DNA from: a bacterium
GTDB lineage: Bacteria > Hinthialibacterota > Hinthialibacteria > Hinthialibacterales > Hinthialibacteraceae
Direction of reading: 5' to 3'
DNA length: 64,000 nt
NCBI GenBank assembly: GCA_016125385.1
Contig: WGLV01000051.1
Coordinates: 56,570 to 120,569 of the forward strand
Positions 8,315 through 17,279 of the stretch are shown here, in pieces; position 1 is the stretch's first letter; every line of letters begins with the position of its first letter. Position numbers and translations under genes: made by a program. Under the pieces are notes generated by a model. That model did no database searches, was not told the DNA's origin, and saw only the letters and a program-made list of their open reading frames with translations.

Positions 8315-10637
8315 GCTGAATACTCCCGCGCGCGGCGAGGGCCAATTGGCCATACGCCACGCCTCCGTCGTTGGATGGCGCGCGCCGCGCCAAGCGAGGG
8401 GTAAAGCCCTCATCACGCAGGCGACCGGCGCTGGTTTCACACAGATAAGCGTTTTGAAAACAACCGCCGGTCAACGCCACGTTGGCGATTCCGACCCGGC
8501 GCGCGGCGGCGGCGATCGCTTCACATAATGTATTATGGAAGCGCGCGGCGATTTGGGCTACCGACATGCCGCGCCGGACGTCGTCCATCAGCGCATCGAA
8601 CATCGGCGCCCAGTCGAGGGTCCACGCCTCGCGCATGGGCGAGCCGGAGATCGGCGAGCCATCGGTGAGGCGCTTCGGTTCAGCGCCGGCGGGACGGAAT
8701 TCGATGGGATAGTGTGACGAATCGGAGAGAGAACCGATCGACCATTCGAGTTCCATCGCGGCCTGCCCTTCAAACGAAAGGCGCTGGCGTAATCCGATCA
8801 GCGCTGCGGCGGCGTCGAAGAGGCGCCCCGCGCTGGAGGTCATCGGCGAATTGAGGCCGCGCGCCAGCATGGAGAGCAACGCCTTGCTCTCGCCGGGCGT
8901 AAAGGCGGAGCGCACGGCGGGGGTGGCGCGGTCAAAGGCGGATTCGCCCGCCATCTCGAACAGCAGGCCGAGCGCGGCGCGGCGCGGTTCGCGGACAGCG
9001 CGCTCGCCTCCCGGCAGGGGGAAAGGTCTCATCCACCCCACACGGGTAAATCCCTCCCAATCACAGATCAGAAATTCCCCTCCCCAGACGGTTCCATCCG
9101 GGCTGTAACCGCTGCCGTCCCAAGAAACCGCCAATACAGGCTCGTCGAGTTCATGTTCGGCCATACAGGCGGCGGCGTGAGCGTAATGGTGTTGAACGCG
9201 CATTAAGGTCAAACCAGCCGATTCGGCGTATCGCGCGCTCCAGTAATCCGGATGGAGATCACACACGGCGGCTTTGGGTTCGGCCTCGAGCATCGCGGGC
9301 AAGGCGCGGGCGATCTCCTGAAACGAGGCGCGGGCGGCGGGCGTTTCCAGGTCGCCGACATGTTGACTGAGAAAGGCGCCGTCGGACCGGCCAACCGCGA
9401 TGGTGTTTTTGAGATGCGCGCCGAACGCGATCACACTCGGCTCGCCGCCACTCAACGGCAATGGCAGCGGTGCGTATCCGCGCGCGCGGCGCAATACGCG
9501 GGGTTCGCCATCGATCACGCGCACGACCGAGTCGTCGACGTATCGCCGGATCGGGCGGTCATGCACGAGAAACACATCGGCGATTCCACGAAGGCGCTGA
9601 AGAGCCTCCCGTTCGCCGATACAGATGGGTTCATCCGTGAGGTTGCCGCTGGTGGCGACCAGCGGGGCGTTCAGTTCACGTAACAGGACATGGTGAAGCG
9701 GCGTGTAGGGCAACATCACGCCCAGCCGGGGATTGCGCGGCGCGATGGAAGGAGCGAGTTCGGAGCCATCCCGCTTGTGCAGCAGGACAATGGGCGACTC
9801 GGGAGAGAACAGCAACGATTCTTCAAGACTGGACGTCTCGCACCAACGCCGGACGGCGGCGAGGTCCGGCGCCATAACCGCCAGCGGTTTTTCTTCACGG
9901 CGTTTACGCAGGCGCAGAGTCATCACGGCGTCTTCATCGCGCGCGTCGACCAGCAGATGGAATCCGCCCAGCCCCTTCAATGCAACAATCCCGCCCGCGC
10001 GAAGACGTTCCACGGCCCGCAATACGGCTTCGTGACGTTCGGCGATTACGGCGCCGTCCGCGTTCCAGAGCGACGCATGCGGACCGCACTGAGGGCAGGC
10101 GTTGGGTTGAGCGTGAAAACGGCGGTCCGCGGGGGTGGCGTATTCAGCCGCGCAGGCCTCGCACATGGTGAAGCCACGCATGGCGGTGTTGACGCGATCA
10201 TACGGCAAGGCGTCGATAATGGTGAAACGCGGGCCGCAATGGGTGCAGTTAATGAATGGGTAGAGGTAGCGGCGGTTGGCGGGGTCAAACATCTCGCGCA
10301 GGCATTCGCCGCAGACCGCGATATCCGGCGAGATCAGAGCCGTCTTGCCGCCGCGCGTCTCGCTTGAAACGATGCGGAAGCCTTCGCCGCTTTGAGGCGG
10401 AATTTCTTCATGAATGAGTTCATCAATGCGGGAGAGCGGCGGGGCCTGCTCACGCAACCGGCGCAGGAACGTGTCGAGCCGGGCCGATTCGCCCTCCACC
10501 TCGATAGCAACTCCCTCGGGGCCGTTTTTTACCCAGCCGCTGAGGCCTTCACCGCAGGCAAGGCGGTAAACGTGCGGGCGAAAACCGATTCCCTGAACCA
10601 GACCTTTTACCAGGATGCGAAGCCGATGATGAGCCAT
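8292..10637 (-). CDS. hypF: Carbamoyltransferase HypF
   Basis: HypF converts carbamoyl phosphate and ATP to carbamoyl-adenylate and transfers the carbamoyl group to HypE. The 781 residues show the family order. An acylphosphatase-like domain (KGLVQGIGFRPHVYRLA) comes first. Two zinc-finger CxxC groups follow (CGECLREMF, CTHCGPRF, CEAC, CPQCGP, about 110-190). A YrdC-like domain spans about 200-380, and a Kae1-like domain comes last with QHHYAHAAACMAEH and SWDGSGYSPDG. It is the promoter-proximal gene of the hyp operon. No hydrogenase subunits, hypA or hypB occur in the window. Confidence 0.96.
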   Translation of the reverse strand: MAHHRLRILVKGLVQGIGFRPHVYRLACGEGLSGWVKNGPEGVAIEVEGESARLDTFLRRLREQAPPLSRIDELIHEEIPPQSGEGFRIVSSETRGGKTALISPDIAVCGECLREMFDPANRRYLYPFINCTHCGPRFTIIDALPYDRVNTAMRGFTMCEACAAEYATPADRRFHAQPNACPQCGPHASLWNADGAVIAERHEAVLRAVERLRAGGIVALKGLGGFHLLVDARDEDAVMTLRLRKRREEKPLAVMAPDLAAVRRWCETSSLEESLLFSPESPIVLLHKRDGSELAPSIAPRNPRLGVMLPYTPLHHVLLRELNAPLVATSGNLTDEPICIGEREALQRLRGIADVFLVHDRPIRRYVDDSVVRVIDGEPRVLRRARGYAPLPLPLSGGEPSVIAFGAHLKNTIAVGRSDGAFLSQHVGDLETPAARASFQEIARALPAMLEAEPKAAVCDLHPDYWSARYAESAGLTLMRVQHHYAHAAACMAEHELDEPVLAVSWDGSGYSPDGTVWGGEFLICDWEGFTRVGWMRPFPLPGGERAVREPRRAALGLLFEMAGESAFDRATPAVRSAFTPGESKALLSMLARGLNSPMTSSAGRLFDAAAALIGLRQRLSFEGQAAMELEWSIGSLSDSSHYPIEFRPAGAEPKRLTDGSPISGSPMREAWTLDWAPMFDALMDDVRRGMSVAQIAARFHNTLCEAIAAAARRVGIANVALTGGCFQNAYLCETSAGRLRDEGFTPRLARRAPSNDGGVAYGQLALAARGSIQHVSRHPR

Positions 10638-10886
10638 ATTACGTATTGTCGCCGCCCTGATGCAGTTTGTACATAGGCGCCGGGGATTGAACAGTTGCTG
10701 TTTAAATAGCAGACATAATTAAATCAGAAAGCCTATTTTTCCACCTGATTGTATTATTTATAAAATCCACTCTCATTTATGATCAGGCCCTGATGGCGGA
10801 CTATTTTCTCTAATCATAAAATTCAAAGCATGTTACGTAATAATATGAAATAAAACCTGATGTGAGTGAACGGACTTTTTTCAACT

Positions 10887-10902
10887 TGGCGCCACGGTTG
10901 CA
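10887..10902 (+). promoter_or_regulatory. Sigma-54 (-24/-12) promoter of RNA unit A
   Basis: TGGCGCCACGGTTGCA matches the RpoN consensus TGGCACGNNNNTTGCW at the key GG and GC dinucleotides with the required spacing. Predicted transcription start is about 10913. No gene follows before the terminator at 10965. Confidence 0.7.
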
Positions 10903-10912
10903 GTTAGATAGA

Positions 10913-10999
10913 AATGTCACTTGCGTGACGCAACGCGAAGGCGACCTTCGCACTTTCCTCCCCAGCCCGGTGTCCCCATTCACATCGGGCCTTTTTTTG
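10913..10999 (+). ncRNA. Putative small RNA A, about 87 nt
   Basis: Predicted transcript from the -24/-12 promoter to an intrinsic terminator (stem GCCCGGTGT / ACATCGGGC, then seven T). Immediately 5' of the terminator stem is an unpaired TTCCTCCCC, complementary to strong Shine-Dalgarno sequences. CTTCGNANTTCCTCCCC and the terminator are shared with unit B, and the spacing from the promoter GC to CCTCCCC is exactly 56 nt in both. No known RNA family was recognised. The 5' end is inferred. Confidence 0.6.
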
Positions 11000-11240
11000 T
11001 CTTCCCGCAAATTCAACCGAATCAATTAGATAAAAAACCAGTCCTCCATTTTGCTAGATGGAATTCGATAAAATCCGATTCATTGTGTCAATTTCAAACG
11101 CCTCTGTTGAATTTGGGACGGGAGGCTGTTTCGTCTTGAAACGCCGGGGGTGGAACCACCAATGACACCAGATTCGCAAATAATATGTAACCATAATAAA
11201 TAGAACAACTTTCGCTATCTAATATTATCCAAACACTAAT

Positions 11241-11256
11241 TGGCATGAAGCGTGCA
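11241..11256 (+). promoter_or_regulatory. Sigma-54 (-24/-12) promoter of RNA unit B
   Basis: TGGCATGAAGCGTGCA matches TGGCACGNNNNTTGCW with two mismatches, keeping GG and GC at the correct spacing. Predicted transcription start is about 11267. Confidence 0.65.
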
Positions 11257-11266
11257 TATAAAGAAA

Positions 11267-11356
11267 GACAAGAGTTAACCTAGACGCACAAACAGGCACT
11301 CTTCGTAATTCCTCCCCAAGCCCGATGTTTCCCCTTTTACATCGGGCCTTTTTTTT
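11267..11356 (+). ncRNA. Putative small RNA B, about 90 nt
   Basis: Second unit, about 354 bp downstream of A and on the same strand. It ends in a perfect 9-bp stem (GCCCGATGT / ACATCGGGC) followed by eight T. The core CTTCGTAATTCCTCCCC corresponds to CTTCGCACTTTCCTCCCC in A, allowing one offset base. The 5' halves differ, so selection appears to act on the CU-rich core, the terminator and the promoter spacing. Confidence 0.6.
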
Positions 11357-11501
11357 GCCTGCCAGCCGACAGGGGGCGAGTATCCGGGTTGTACGAGTTC
11401 AGCGTTCCCCTTGGTCACTGATTACCTCTGATTTCGTTACCTGCTTCCTATCAACAAATCAAATCCGCATTCCGGTTAATGACACAATAGTCGCCGTACA
11501 G

Positions 11502-11533
11502 AAAAACCGGGGCTGAGTTACCCCAGCCCCGGT
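11502..11533 (-). terminator. Terminator of the isomerase/oxidoreductase operon
   Basis: On the minus strand ACCGGGGCTG and CAGCCCCGGT form a 10-bp stem followed by TTTTT, 29 bp after the sugar-isomerase stop. Confidence 0.85.
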
Positions 11534-11561
11534 TCACTTTGGACTATTACGAGAAAGCCGA

Positions 11562-12437
11562 TCACGCCATTCCGTCGAGGACTCCACGGATGTAACCGAT
11601 CGACTCGCTCATGCCGGGGAACGGCGCGTCGGCGTCCTTTTCGTACTCCAGCGCCACCAATCCCTGATAATTGATCTTTTTCAGCGTTTTCAACACGCCG
11701 GGAATGTCGATACATCCCCGCCCTACTTCGAGCGGAGATCCCTTCGCGGTCGGCTGAGTCTCATCCTTCAGATCGAGGTCGTAGAGACGATCCTGAACCT
11801 GTTCGAGGATCTCCGCCACATTTTCGCCGATGCGGACGGTGTGGCCGATGTCGACGCAGCACCCGATTCGTTCATCGAGCTGTTTCGCTAGTTTGTAGGC
11901 GTCGAGCGCGGAGGGATAGCGCTTGTCGTTGGGGCCATGATTGTGAATAGCGACCTTGATGTCGTATGCTTTCGCCATGCGGCTGAACGCTGGCAGCGCA
12001 TCCTCATCGGGCGCGGCGGTGATGACTTCCATCCCGGCGGCTTTAGCGTATTCAAACAGGTTTTTGATCTTGGTTTCGTCGTTGCCCATATAGACGACGC
12101 CACAGCCGGTCAGCGTCATTCCACGCTGGCGGATCAGTTCCGCCGCGCGGCTGACCTCATCCAGCGGAGTATCGAGCGGGAGGTGGAAATCTTGCTTGAA
12201 CTTGATGTACTTCAGCCCGAGCCGTTCGGTCATCTCCAGCGCCTCGCGGCGGGAGAACTTGCGCACGGTGTACGACGCCATACCGACTTTGAGGCCATGA
12301 AAATAATCGGCCGGCGCGGGAGTAGAAAGAAAACTCTCCGCCCTGACGCTGGGCGCCATTAATGTTCCGGCGCCCGCCGCCGCGGCGGCGAGAAATCGTC
12401 TGCGATCGATTACGGATGTTGCGGTCATTGGATGCAA
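11562..12437 (-). CDS. Sugar phosphate isomerase/epimerase, Tat-exported
   Basis: Xylose-isomerase-like TIM-barrel protein of the AP-endonuclease-2 superfamily, 291 aa. The N-terminus DRRRFLAAAAAGAG is a twin-arginine signal, so the folded protein is probably exported. VAIHNHGPNDKRYPSA and GCCVDIGHTVRIGE carry the His and Asp metal ligands typical of the family, and LDLKDETQPTAKG follows the expected strand. It lies 20 bp after a Tat-signal Gfo/Idh/MocA gene, a frequent pairing in sugar catabolism of Planctomycetes-like bacteria. The substrate is not known. Confidence 0.85.
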   Translation of the reverse strand: MHPMTATSVIDRRRFLAAAAAGAGTLMAPSVRAESFLSTPAPADYFHGLKVGMASYTVRKFSRREALEMTERLGLKYIKFKQDFHLPLDTPLDEVSRAAELIRQRGMTLTGCGVVYMGNDETKIKNLFEYAKAAGMEVITAAPDEDALPAFSRMAKAYDIKVAIHNHGPNDKRYPSALDAYKLAKQLDERIGCCVDIGHTVRIGENVAEILEQVQDRLYDLDLKDETQPTAKGSPLEVGRGCIDIPGVLKTLKKINYQGLVALEYEKDADAPFPGMSESIGYIRGVLDGMA

Positions 12438-12457
12438 ACCTCCATGATTCAGTTACG

Positions 12458-13669
12458 TTAGGCTTCCAAGGTGACTTCGGTTGCGTCGGCGTTAAGATAG
12501 GCGCGGCGATGGTTGTGCCACGCCACGTTGGCGAGATGAGGGCCGCACACGGCGCGATGGCCCACTTCGACGGGCGCGTTCGGTTCTTTGCGCGTTTTGA
12601 GGCATTCAAGGAAATTCTGAACGTGCGGTTCGGTTGGAAGCGGCCCGCTGAATTCCCAATCGGGTTTACGGTAGGGCGGGGGCGGATTTTCGCCTCCCTT
12701 ATCGGCGTAAAAGCGGCTGCCGTTGCCGTCAAGCACCAGCGTGCCCTGATCGCCGAGGAAGGTGATCGTCCAGCCGTCCATGTAACGGTTAGTGTAACTG
12801 AGCGACCAGGTGGCGTTGAATTTTTCGTACTCGAACATGGCGGTGAAGACGTCAGGCGTCTCGGCACCGGTCATTTTGTAGACGCGGCCGAAACATTCCG
12901 CCGCGCGCGGCGTTCCCGAATCCATGAACCACTGGATAACGTCCATCAGGTGAGTTCCCTGATCGCAGCAGTGACCGCCTGAGTAATCCCAGAAGACGCG
13001 CCAGTACCGGAAGCGGTTGATATCGAACGGCACGACCGGAGACGGCGCGCAGAACGCGTCCCAATCGAGTTTTCCATCCAACGGCGGGAAATTCAGCGGG
13101 CTGGACACGTTCCAGTTCCACTTGGCTTTCACCAGCGTGACCTGGCCCAGTTTGGGCACGACCTTGAGCGCCTCGTGAACGGCGGGCGAGCTGCGGCGCT
13201 GCATGCCGATCTGAACGATGCGATCAGTGGCGCGTACTCCATTGACCATCTTGACGCCTTCTTCGATGGAGTGAGACATGGGTTTTTCGCAATAGGCGTC
13301 TTTACCCGCGTTGACCGTGGCGATCAGCTGGGTCCCATGCTGATGTTCGGGGGTGGCGATGACGACCGCGTCGATGTCTTTATTATCGAGCAGGGCGCGG
13401 TAGTCGCTGTACTCTTTGGCGCCGGCGCCGGCGATCTCTTTTCCACGCGCCAGGTTTTCGCTGTAGGCGTCGCAGACCGCGATGAACTGGCTGTTGTTGT
13501 TCAGAAAATCCCTCATCAAACCCCGGCCGCGTCCGCCAGGGCCGATGATGCCCAGATTGACGCGTTCGTTGGCGCCGAGAACCTTTGGCGGCGCGATCGT
13601 GGCCAGCGTGGATGCCACAGCGGCCCGATTCAGAAATGTACGGCGGTTCAGCTCTTTTTTTTCCTGCAT
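12458..13669 (-). CDS. Gfo/Idh/MocA-family oxidoreductase, Tat-exported
   Basis: NAD(P)-dependent sugar or inositol dehydrogenase-like protein, 403 aa. The Tat motif NRRTFLNRAAVAS is at the N-terminus, and the Rossmann motif LGIIGPGGRGRG follows. YCEKPMSHSIEEG carries the EKP motif with the catalytic-region lysine. The track ORF begins at 13909, but its first 80 residues translate an intergenic repeat. ATG 13669 has AAGGGGAG upstream and starts directly before the Tat motif. It is transcribed with the isomerase gene 20 bp downstream. Confidence 0.92.
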   Translation of the reverse strand: MQEKKELNRRTFLNRAAVASTLATIAPPKVLGANERVNLGIIGPGGRGRGLMRDFLNNNSQFIAVCDAYSENLARGKEIAGAGAKEYSDYRALLDNKDIDAVVIATPEHQHGTQLIATVNAGKDAYCEKPMSHSIEEGVKMVNGVRATDRIVQIGMQRRSSPAVHEALKVVPKLGQVTLVKAKWNWNVSSPLNFPPLDGKLDWDAFCAPSPVVPFDINRFRYWRVFWDYSGGHCCDQGTHLMDVIQWFMDSGTPRAAECFGRVYKMTGAETPDVFTAMFEYEKFNATWSLSYTNRYMDGWTITFLGDQGTLVLDGNGSRFYADKGGENPPPPYRKPDWEFSGPLPTEPHVQNFLECLKTRKEPNAPVEVGHRAVCGPHLANVAWHNHRRAYLNADATEVTLEA

Positions 13670-13792
13670 GGTTATGGTCTCCCCTTGTTCCAGCGGCGTT
13701 TTACATCCCGGGGCGTCCAAGCGGATCAGCGCCTTTTTACGCCGCACGGTCAACACACTGTTATAAATGAAAAGCCCCCCGTTTGTCGAGCG

Positions 13793-13893
13793 CAGGCAGC
13801 GCCTGAGGCGAGGATTCGGGTTGTACGGATAAAACGGCCACGTTGAGCCCGACGCGAGCGAGATGGAGTATGGTTTCAGGAATTTTGGGGAAA
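13793..13893. repeat. 101-bp direct repeat, copy 1
   Basis: Begins CAGGCAGCGCCTGAGGCGAG and ends TTTTGGGGAAA. Copy 2 is at 13965-14065, offset 172 bp, with about ten mismatches. Looser relatives appear in several other intergenic regions of this window. Confidence 0.92.
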
Positions 13894-13964
13894 CGGAGTT
13901 TAAATGCAACTACGAAAGGCTGGGCGCCCCCCCACACACTGGCTAAATGGACAACCAACGGCCA

Positions 13965-14065
13965 CAGGCAGCGCCTGAGGCGAGTATTGGGATTATACGG
14001 ATAAAACGGCCTCGTTGGGCCTGACGCGAGCGAGATGGAGTATGGTTTCAGGAATTTTGGGGAAA
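13965..14065. repeat. 101-bp direct repeat, copy 2
   Basis: Same boundaries as copy 1 and the same length. The segment ACGGCCTCGTTGGGCCTGA in this copy also appears, slightly altered, near 15831 upstream of the M32 peptidase gene. Confidence 0.92.
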
Positions 14066-14071
14066 TACAGC

Positions 14072-14120
14072 AAGCCGGGCGCAATCAATGAACGCGACAG
14101 CGATTACACCCGGCTTTTTT
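14072..14120 (+). terminator. Terminator-like hairpin with T-tract on plus strand
   Basis: AAGCCGGG and CCCGGCTT enclose a 25-nt loop followed by TTTTTT. No plus-strand gene is visible upstream, so it may end antisense transcription or belong to the repeat. Confidence 0.45.
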
Positions 14121-14182
14121 ATTCACAGCGATGAATCCATTGAAGACTCGCCAGCCCGTCATATCAGTGACGCAGCGCCGTA

Positions 14183-15697
14183 CTACAGCGAGACCTGATA
14201 CAGCCCCCCGAACTTGGATTTGAGATAGTTCAGATACGGTTCAGGTGAAAGCGGCTTGCCCGTAATGGACTGAATCAGTTCAGGAGCGGTCATGCGGCGG
14301 CCGACGCGATGAACGTGCTCGCGCAGCCAGTTCAACAGCGGGCTGAAATCGCCTCTCTCAACGCCGGTCCAGAGCAAGGGGACGTCTTTCTCGATCCGTT
14401 CGAACATCTGCGCGGCGTAGAGATTGCCCAGTGCATACGTGGGGAAATAGCCCATCGAGCCATGCGACCAGTGAATATCCTGCAGGCAGCCCATCGCGTC
14501 GCCGGGAACGTCGAGACCGAGATACTGTTTAACTTTGGCGTTCCAGGCCTCGGGGACATCTTTTACCGCAAGTCGGTTTTCAATGAGATCGATCTCGATC
14601 TCGAATCGCAAAACGATGTGAAGGTTGTACGTGCATTCATCCGCTTCGACGCGGATCAGCGACGGCTGAACGCGGTTCACGGCGCGGTATACGTCTTCGG
14701 GAGACACATCCTGCATCTGCAGCGGGAAGGCTTCGCGCAGTTTGGGGGTGTAGTGTTCCCAGAAAGCGCGGCCGCGGCCGATCATGTTTTCCCACATGCG
14801 CGATTGCGATTCGTGTACCCCGAGTGAAATCGCTTCGCCCAGCGTGGTGCGTTCATCTTCTTCGCGCAGGCCCTGTTCATACATGGCGTGGCCGGTTTCG
14901 TGCATGGCGCCGGTCAGACCCATGAATAATTCATCTTTCGAGAGGCGGGTGGTGATGCGCACGTCGCGAATTCCGAAGCCGGTGGAAAAGGGATGCACCG
15001 AGCGATCCATGCGGCCCGCTTCGAGATCGTACCCGAAATCGGCGGCGACCTGCAGCGCAAAATCCCACTGGGTTTGCTCATCCCATTCCTGATCGAGCCA
15101 GGCGGTCTCGGGCTGATGCGGCGAGTTGGTCACCGCGTCGACGATTCGGCTCTGTTCTTTCGCCAGCGTGGCGAATACCGGCTTCAGCGAATCGACGCGC
15201 ATGCCGCGCTCGTAATCTTCAAGCAGGGCGTTGTAGGGAGAACCTTCATAGCCCATGTAATCCGCGCGGCGGCGCAGCAGATCGACGATGGTTTGCAGAT
15301 GAGGCTGAAAGGCGGCGAAGTCGGAGTCTTTGCGCGCCTTGACCCAGGCCTCGAAAGCGCGGCTCTGGGCGAGGCTGAACTCGCGCACGAACTCGTCAGG
15401 CAATTTGACCGCGCGGCGGTAATCGTGAAGCGTCTCGCTTACCAGTTTGGCGTCGTCGCCCTTCAGACCGGCGGCGGCGAGGTCTTCAAGCAACGCCCCC
15501 AGTTCGGGATCGGTGGCGCGGGCGTGAGAGATTGATGAAAGGGTGGCGAGCTGAAGCGCCCGGCCCGACGCGCCCTTGGGCGGCATGTAGACTTCCTGAT
15601 CCCAATGCAGGACGGACAGAGCGTTGTTGATATCGCTGATCTCGCCCAGACGGGCGCGAAGGGTTTGTAACTGGTTCTGACGATCGGTTTGACTCAC
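14183..15697 (-). CDS. M32-family metallocarboxypeptidase (Taq type)
   Basis: Zinc carboxypeptidase, cytoplasmic, 504 aa, the usual family length. The zinc motif [11 protein letters not shown] is present, with the family signature [10 protein letters not shown] and the downstream glutamate region [19 protein letters not shown]. The N-terminus has [18 protein letters not shown], also typical. It removes C-terminal amino acids with broad specificity in characterised relatives. Monocistronic as far as can be seen. Confidence 0.94.
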   Translation of the reverse strand: MSQTDRQNQLQTLRARLGEISDINNALSVLHWDQEVYMPPKGASGRALQLATLSSISHARATDPELGALLEDLAAAGLKGDDAKLVSETLHDYRRAVKLPDEFVREFSLAQSRAFEAWVKARKDSDFAAFQPHLQTIVDLLRRRADYMGYEGSPYNALLEDYERGMRVDSLKPVFATLAKEQSRIVDAVTNSPHQPETAWLDQEWDEQTQWDFALQVAADFGYDLEAGRMDRSVHPFSTGFGIRDVRITTRLSKDELFMGLTGAMHETGHAMYEQGLREEDERTTLGEAISLGVHESQSRMWENMIGRGRAFWEHYTPKLREAFPLQMQDVSPEDVYRAVNRVQPSLIRVEADECTYNLHIVLRFEIEIDLIENRLAVKDVPEAWNAKVKQYLGLDVPGDAMGCLQDIHWSHGSMGYFPTYALGNLYAAQMFERIEKDVPLLWTGVERGDFSPLLNWLREHVHRVGRRMTAPELIQSITGKPLSPEPYLNYLKSKFGGLYQVSL

Positions 15698-16049
15698 GCG
15701 ACTCCTCCATAAAACGAACCGGGTTTCTCTGACGTTCCATGCTTATCATGCTAGTACGAGCAGGCCATCCGCAAAGGGCGGCCAGCGCGGCCAGCCACCG
15801 GGACGGGTATTTGGGTTGCAGGCATCCAGCGGCCTCGTTGGGCCTGAGGCGTGAATGTTGGAAATTGGGTGAACATTATTTTATCTGCATCAGGCAGCGC
15901 CAGGGTATTGCGCAGTGCAGGAGGAAAGTATTGCGGCGTTACCACCACAGAATATTTACGTTAACTAAAAGACGTGGTACTATAGGCGCGATATTTAGTG
16001 AACGCCGGTTCAACCGTGAGATATTGCAAACGCTCATCCTGCTCCTGAT
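15698..16049. other. Intergenic region between divergent genes
   Basis: 352 bp. It includes a degenerate copy of the 101-bp element (about 15770-15880) and a weak promoter near 15955. No coding potential was accepted; the 104-aa track ORF has no recognisable features. Confidence 0.5.
15955..15983 (+). promoter_or_regulatory. Possible sigma-70 promoter for the 16050/17280 pair
   Basis: TTTACG and TACTAT with a 17-nt spacer, about 67 bp before the first gene. Match quality is modest, so this is tentative. Confidence 0.3.
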
Positions 16050-17246
16050 ATGAATAAACGACGACGAATGACTCCCAGGAAGATGATCGCCACGCTGGCG
16101 CTGTTGATGACGGTGGTCATCGGCAGTTCGGTGCTGGTCATGCTGGCCTCGGGCGACCGGTATAACGCACAAAAAAGCGGGCAGTCGTTTTTCGTGATGA
16201 AAAACGACGAAGAAACCATGCGCGCGATGGCGGAACGATACGACGCACTGTTCACCGAACCGGTAGATGCAATCGAAAGCAACGAAGACGAGCTCAAACC
16301 CGCCGAAGTCGATTTCGACGAATTCAGACAACGAATCGAAGCCAGCAACGAAGCCATCGATGGTTTTGAGATCGAGGCGATCATGCGGGTGACATACGAC
16401 CGGGATTCACAGCAGCATCGCGCCCGGCGTTTTCCGTTCGCATATCAGGAAATGCGGTTCGCATACGTGAAGCCGTATTACGTCGTCAGGCAAAAGGTCG
16501 AGTATGAAGGCATGACGGAACCGGCATGGCGCGTCACGCTGTATTTCGACCATAAACGGATTCTGATCTCACCCAACATCGTGATGGAAAACGCTCAGCC
16601 TCGCTATGTTCGGAACTATCACATTAATAACAGTACTTGGCAGATACAATTGAACGAGCCTGGCATTCTCATGTTTGGGCGCGGGATTGGGTTGTGGTGG
16701 CAAGAATTTGAAAAGAGGAATTCGAAATTTCAAAATCTGAAATTCATTTGGTCTCCTTCCTGCCGGTTCTACCGCGATGATGCACACCCAAATCTTACAA
16801 TTTACGATGACCTGAATTCAAACGGCGGCGTAATAACCGATTCTATAGACTCACCATTCTACGCAGAGCCTACCTCTCGTTACTGGCTTAATGCCGACAA
16901 AGGGTATACGTGGTCTCGCTTTTCAAAGACAATTCATTACCCTCAAGGCGTTTATTTTGGTCCTCGCGGCGAGACGCCCTCGACGCAGTTAATCCCTGGT
17001 GGAGAACCTAACGAACAATATCGCGCGGAGGCGTTCGATTACCGCGAAACCGATGGCGTCTGGCTGCCGTGGCGGCTGCGTATCACTCAACCGGCGGAAA
17101 CACAAGACTACGCCCTCACCGCCGCACGGCGCATCGGCGACGCGCAAGCGTATAAGCAGGAAATTGAAAACCTGTTGAAGCCCGGACCGGATGATACGGT
17201 CACCGACATGACACTGATTCAGCCAGGCGCGAGAATCGCCCAATAA
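16050..17246 (+). CDS. Membrane-anchored protein of unknown function, paralogue 1
   Basis: 398 aa with one N-terminal hydrophobic segment (TLALLMTVVIGSSVLVMLAS). It is clearly paralogous to the next gene. Shared motifs are FVMKN/FVVKN, LFTEP, NEAIDGFE and, near the end, AEAFDYRETDGVWLPWRLRI, which matches AEAFDWRQTGGVWFPWRVRI. The middle third (about 16600-17010) is visibly AT-richer than the ends. The shape (anchor, then beta-rich exported part) recalls LolA-like or outer-membrane sorting proteins, but I cannot assign a family. Confidence 0.72.
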   Translation: MNKRRRMTPRKMIATLALLMTVVIGSSVLVMLASGDRYNAQKSGQSFFVMKNDEETMRAMAERYDALFTEPVDAIESNEDELKPAEVDFDEFRQRIEASNEAIDGFEIEAIMRVTYDRDSQQHRARRFPFAYQEMRFAYVKPYYVVRQKVEYEGMTEPAWRVTLYFDHKRILISPNIVMENAQPRYVRNYHINNSTWQIQLNEPGILMFGRGIGLWWQEFEKRNSKFQNLKFIWSPSCRFYRDDAHPNLTIYDDLNSNGGVITDSIDSPFYAEPTSRYWLNADKGYTWSRFSKTIHYPQGVYFGPRGETPSTQLIPGGEPNEQYRAEAFDYRETDGVWLPWRLRITQPAETQDYALTAARRIGDAQAYKQEIENLLKPGPDDTVTDMTLIQPGARIAQ

Positions 17247-17279
17247 ACCCGCTCACGAGGATCAAGAGAGACAATCAAC

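Larger units (their letters stand above)
10638..11561. other. 924-bp intergenic region with two small-RNA units
   Basis: AT-rich DNA between the divergent hypF promoter region and the convergent 3' end of the isomerase gene. It holds two sigma-54-type promoters each followed by a terminator (entries below), a degenerate element near 11371-11440, and the isomerase terminator at 11502. AACAG-TTG-CTGTT at about 10689 is a short palindrome that could be an activator site. No protein-coding ORF is convincing. Confidence 0.6.
13670..14182. other. Intergenic region with a duplicated 101-bp element
   Basis: 513 bp containing the two 101-bp repeats below and a terminator-like hairpin at 14072. No gene is supported; ORFs in the track here are translations of the repeat. 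Confidence 0.65.

Noticed and set aside
13670-13909. 80-aa N-terminal extension of the Gfo/Idh gene in the track
   Set aside because: It translates an intergenic repeat; the Tat signal and RBS place the start at 13669.
13793-14065. CRISPR-like array
   Set aside because: Only two long repeats without short regular spacers and no cas genes.
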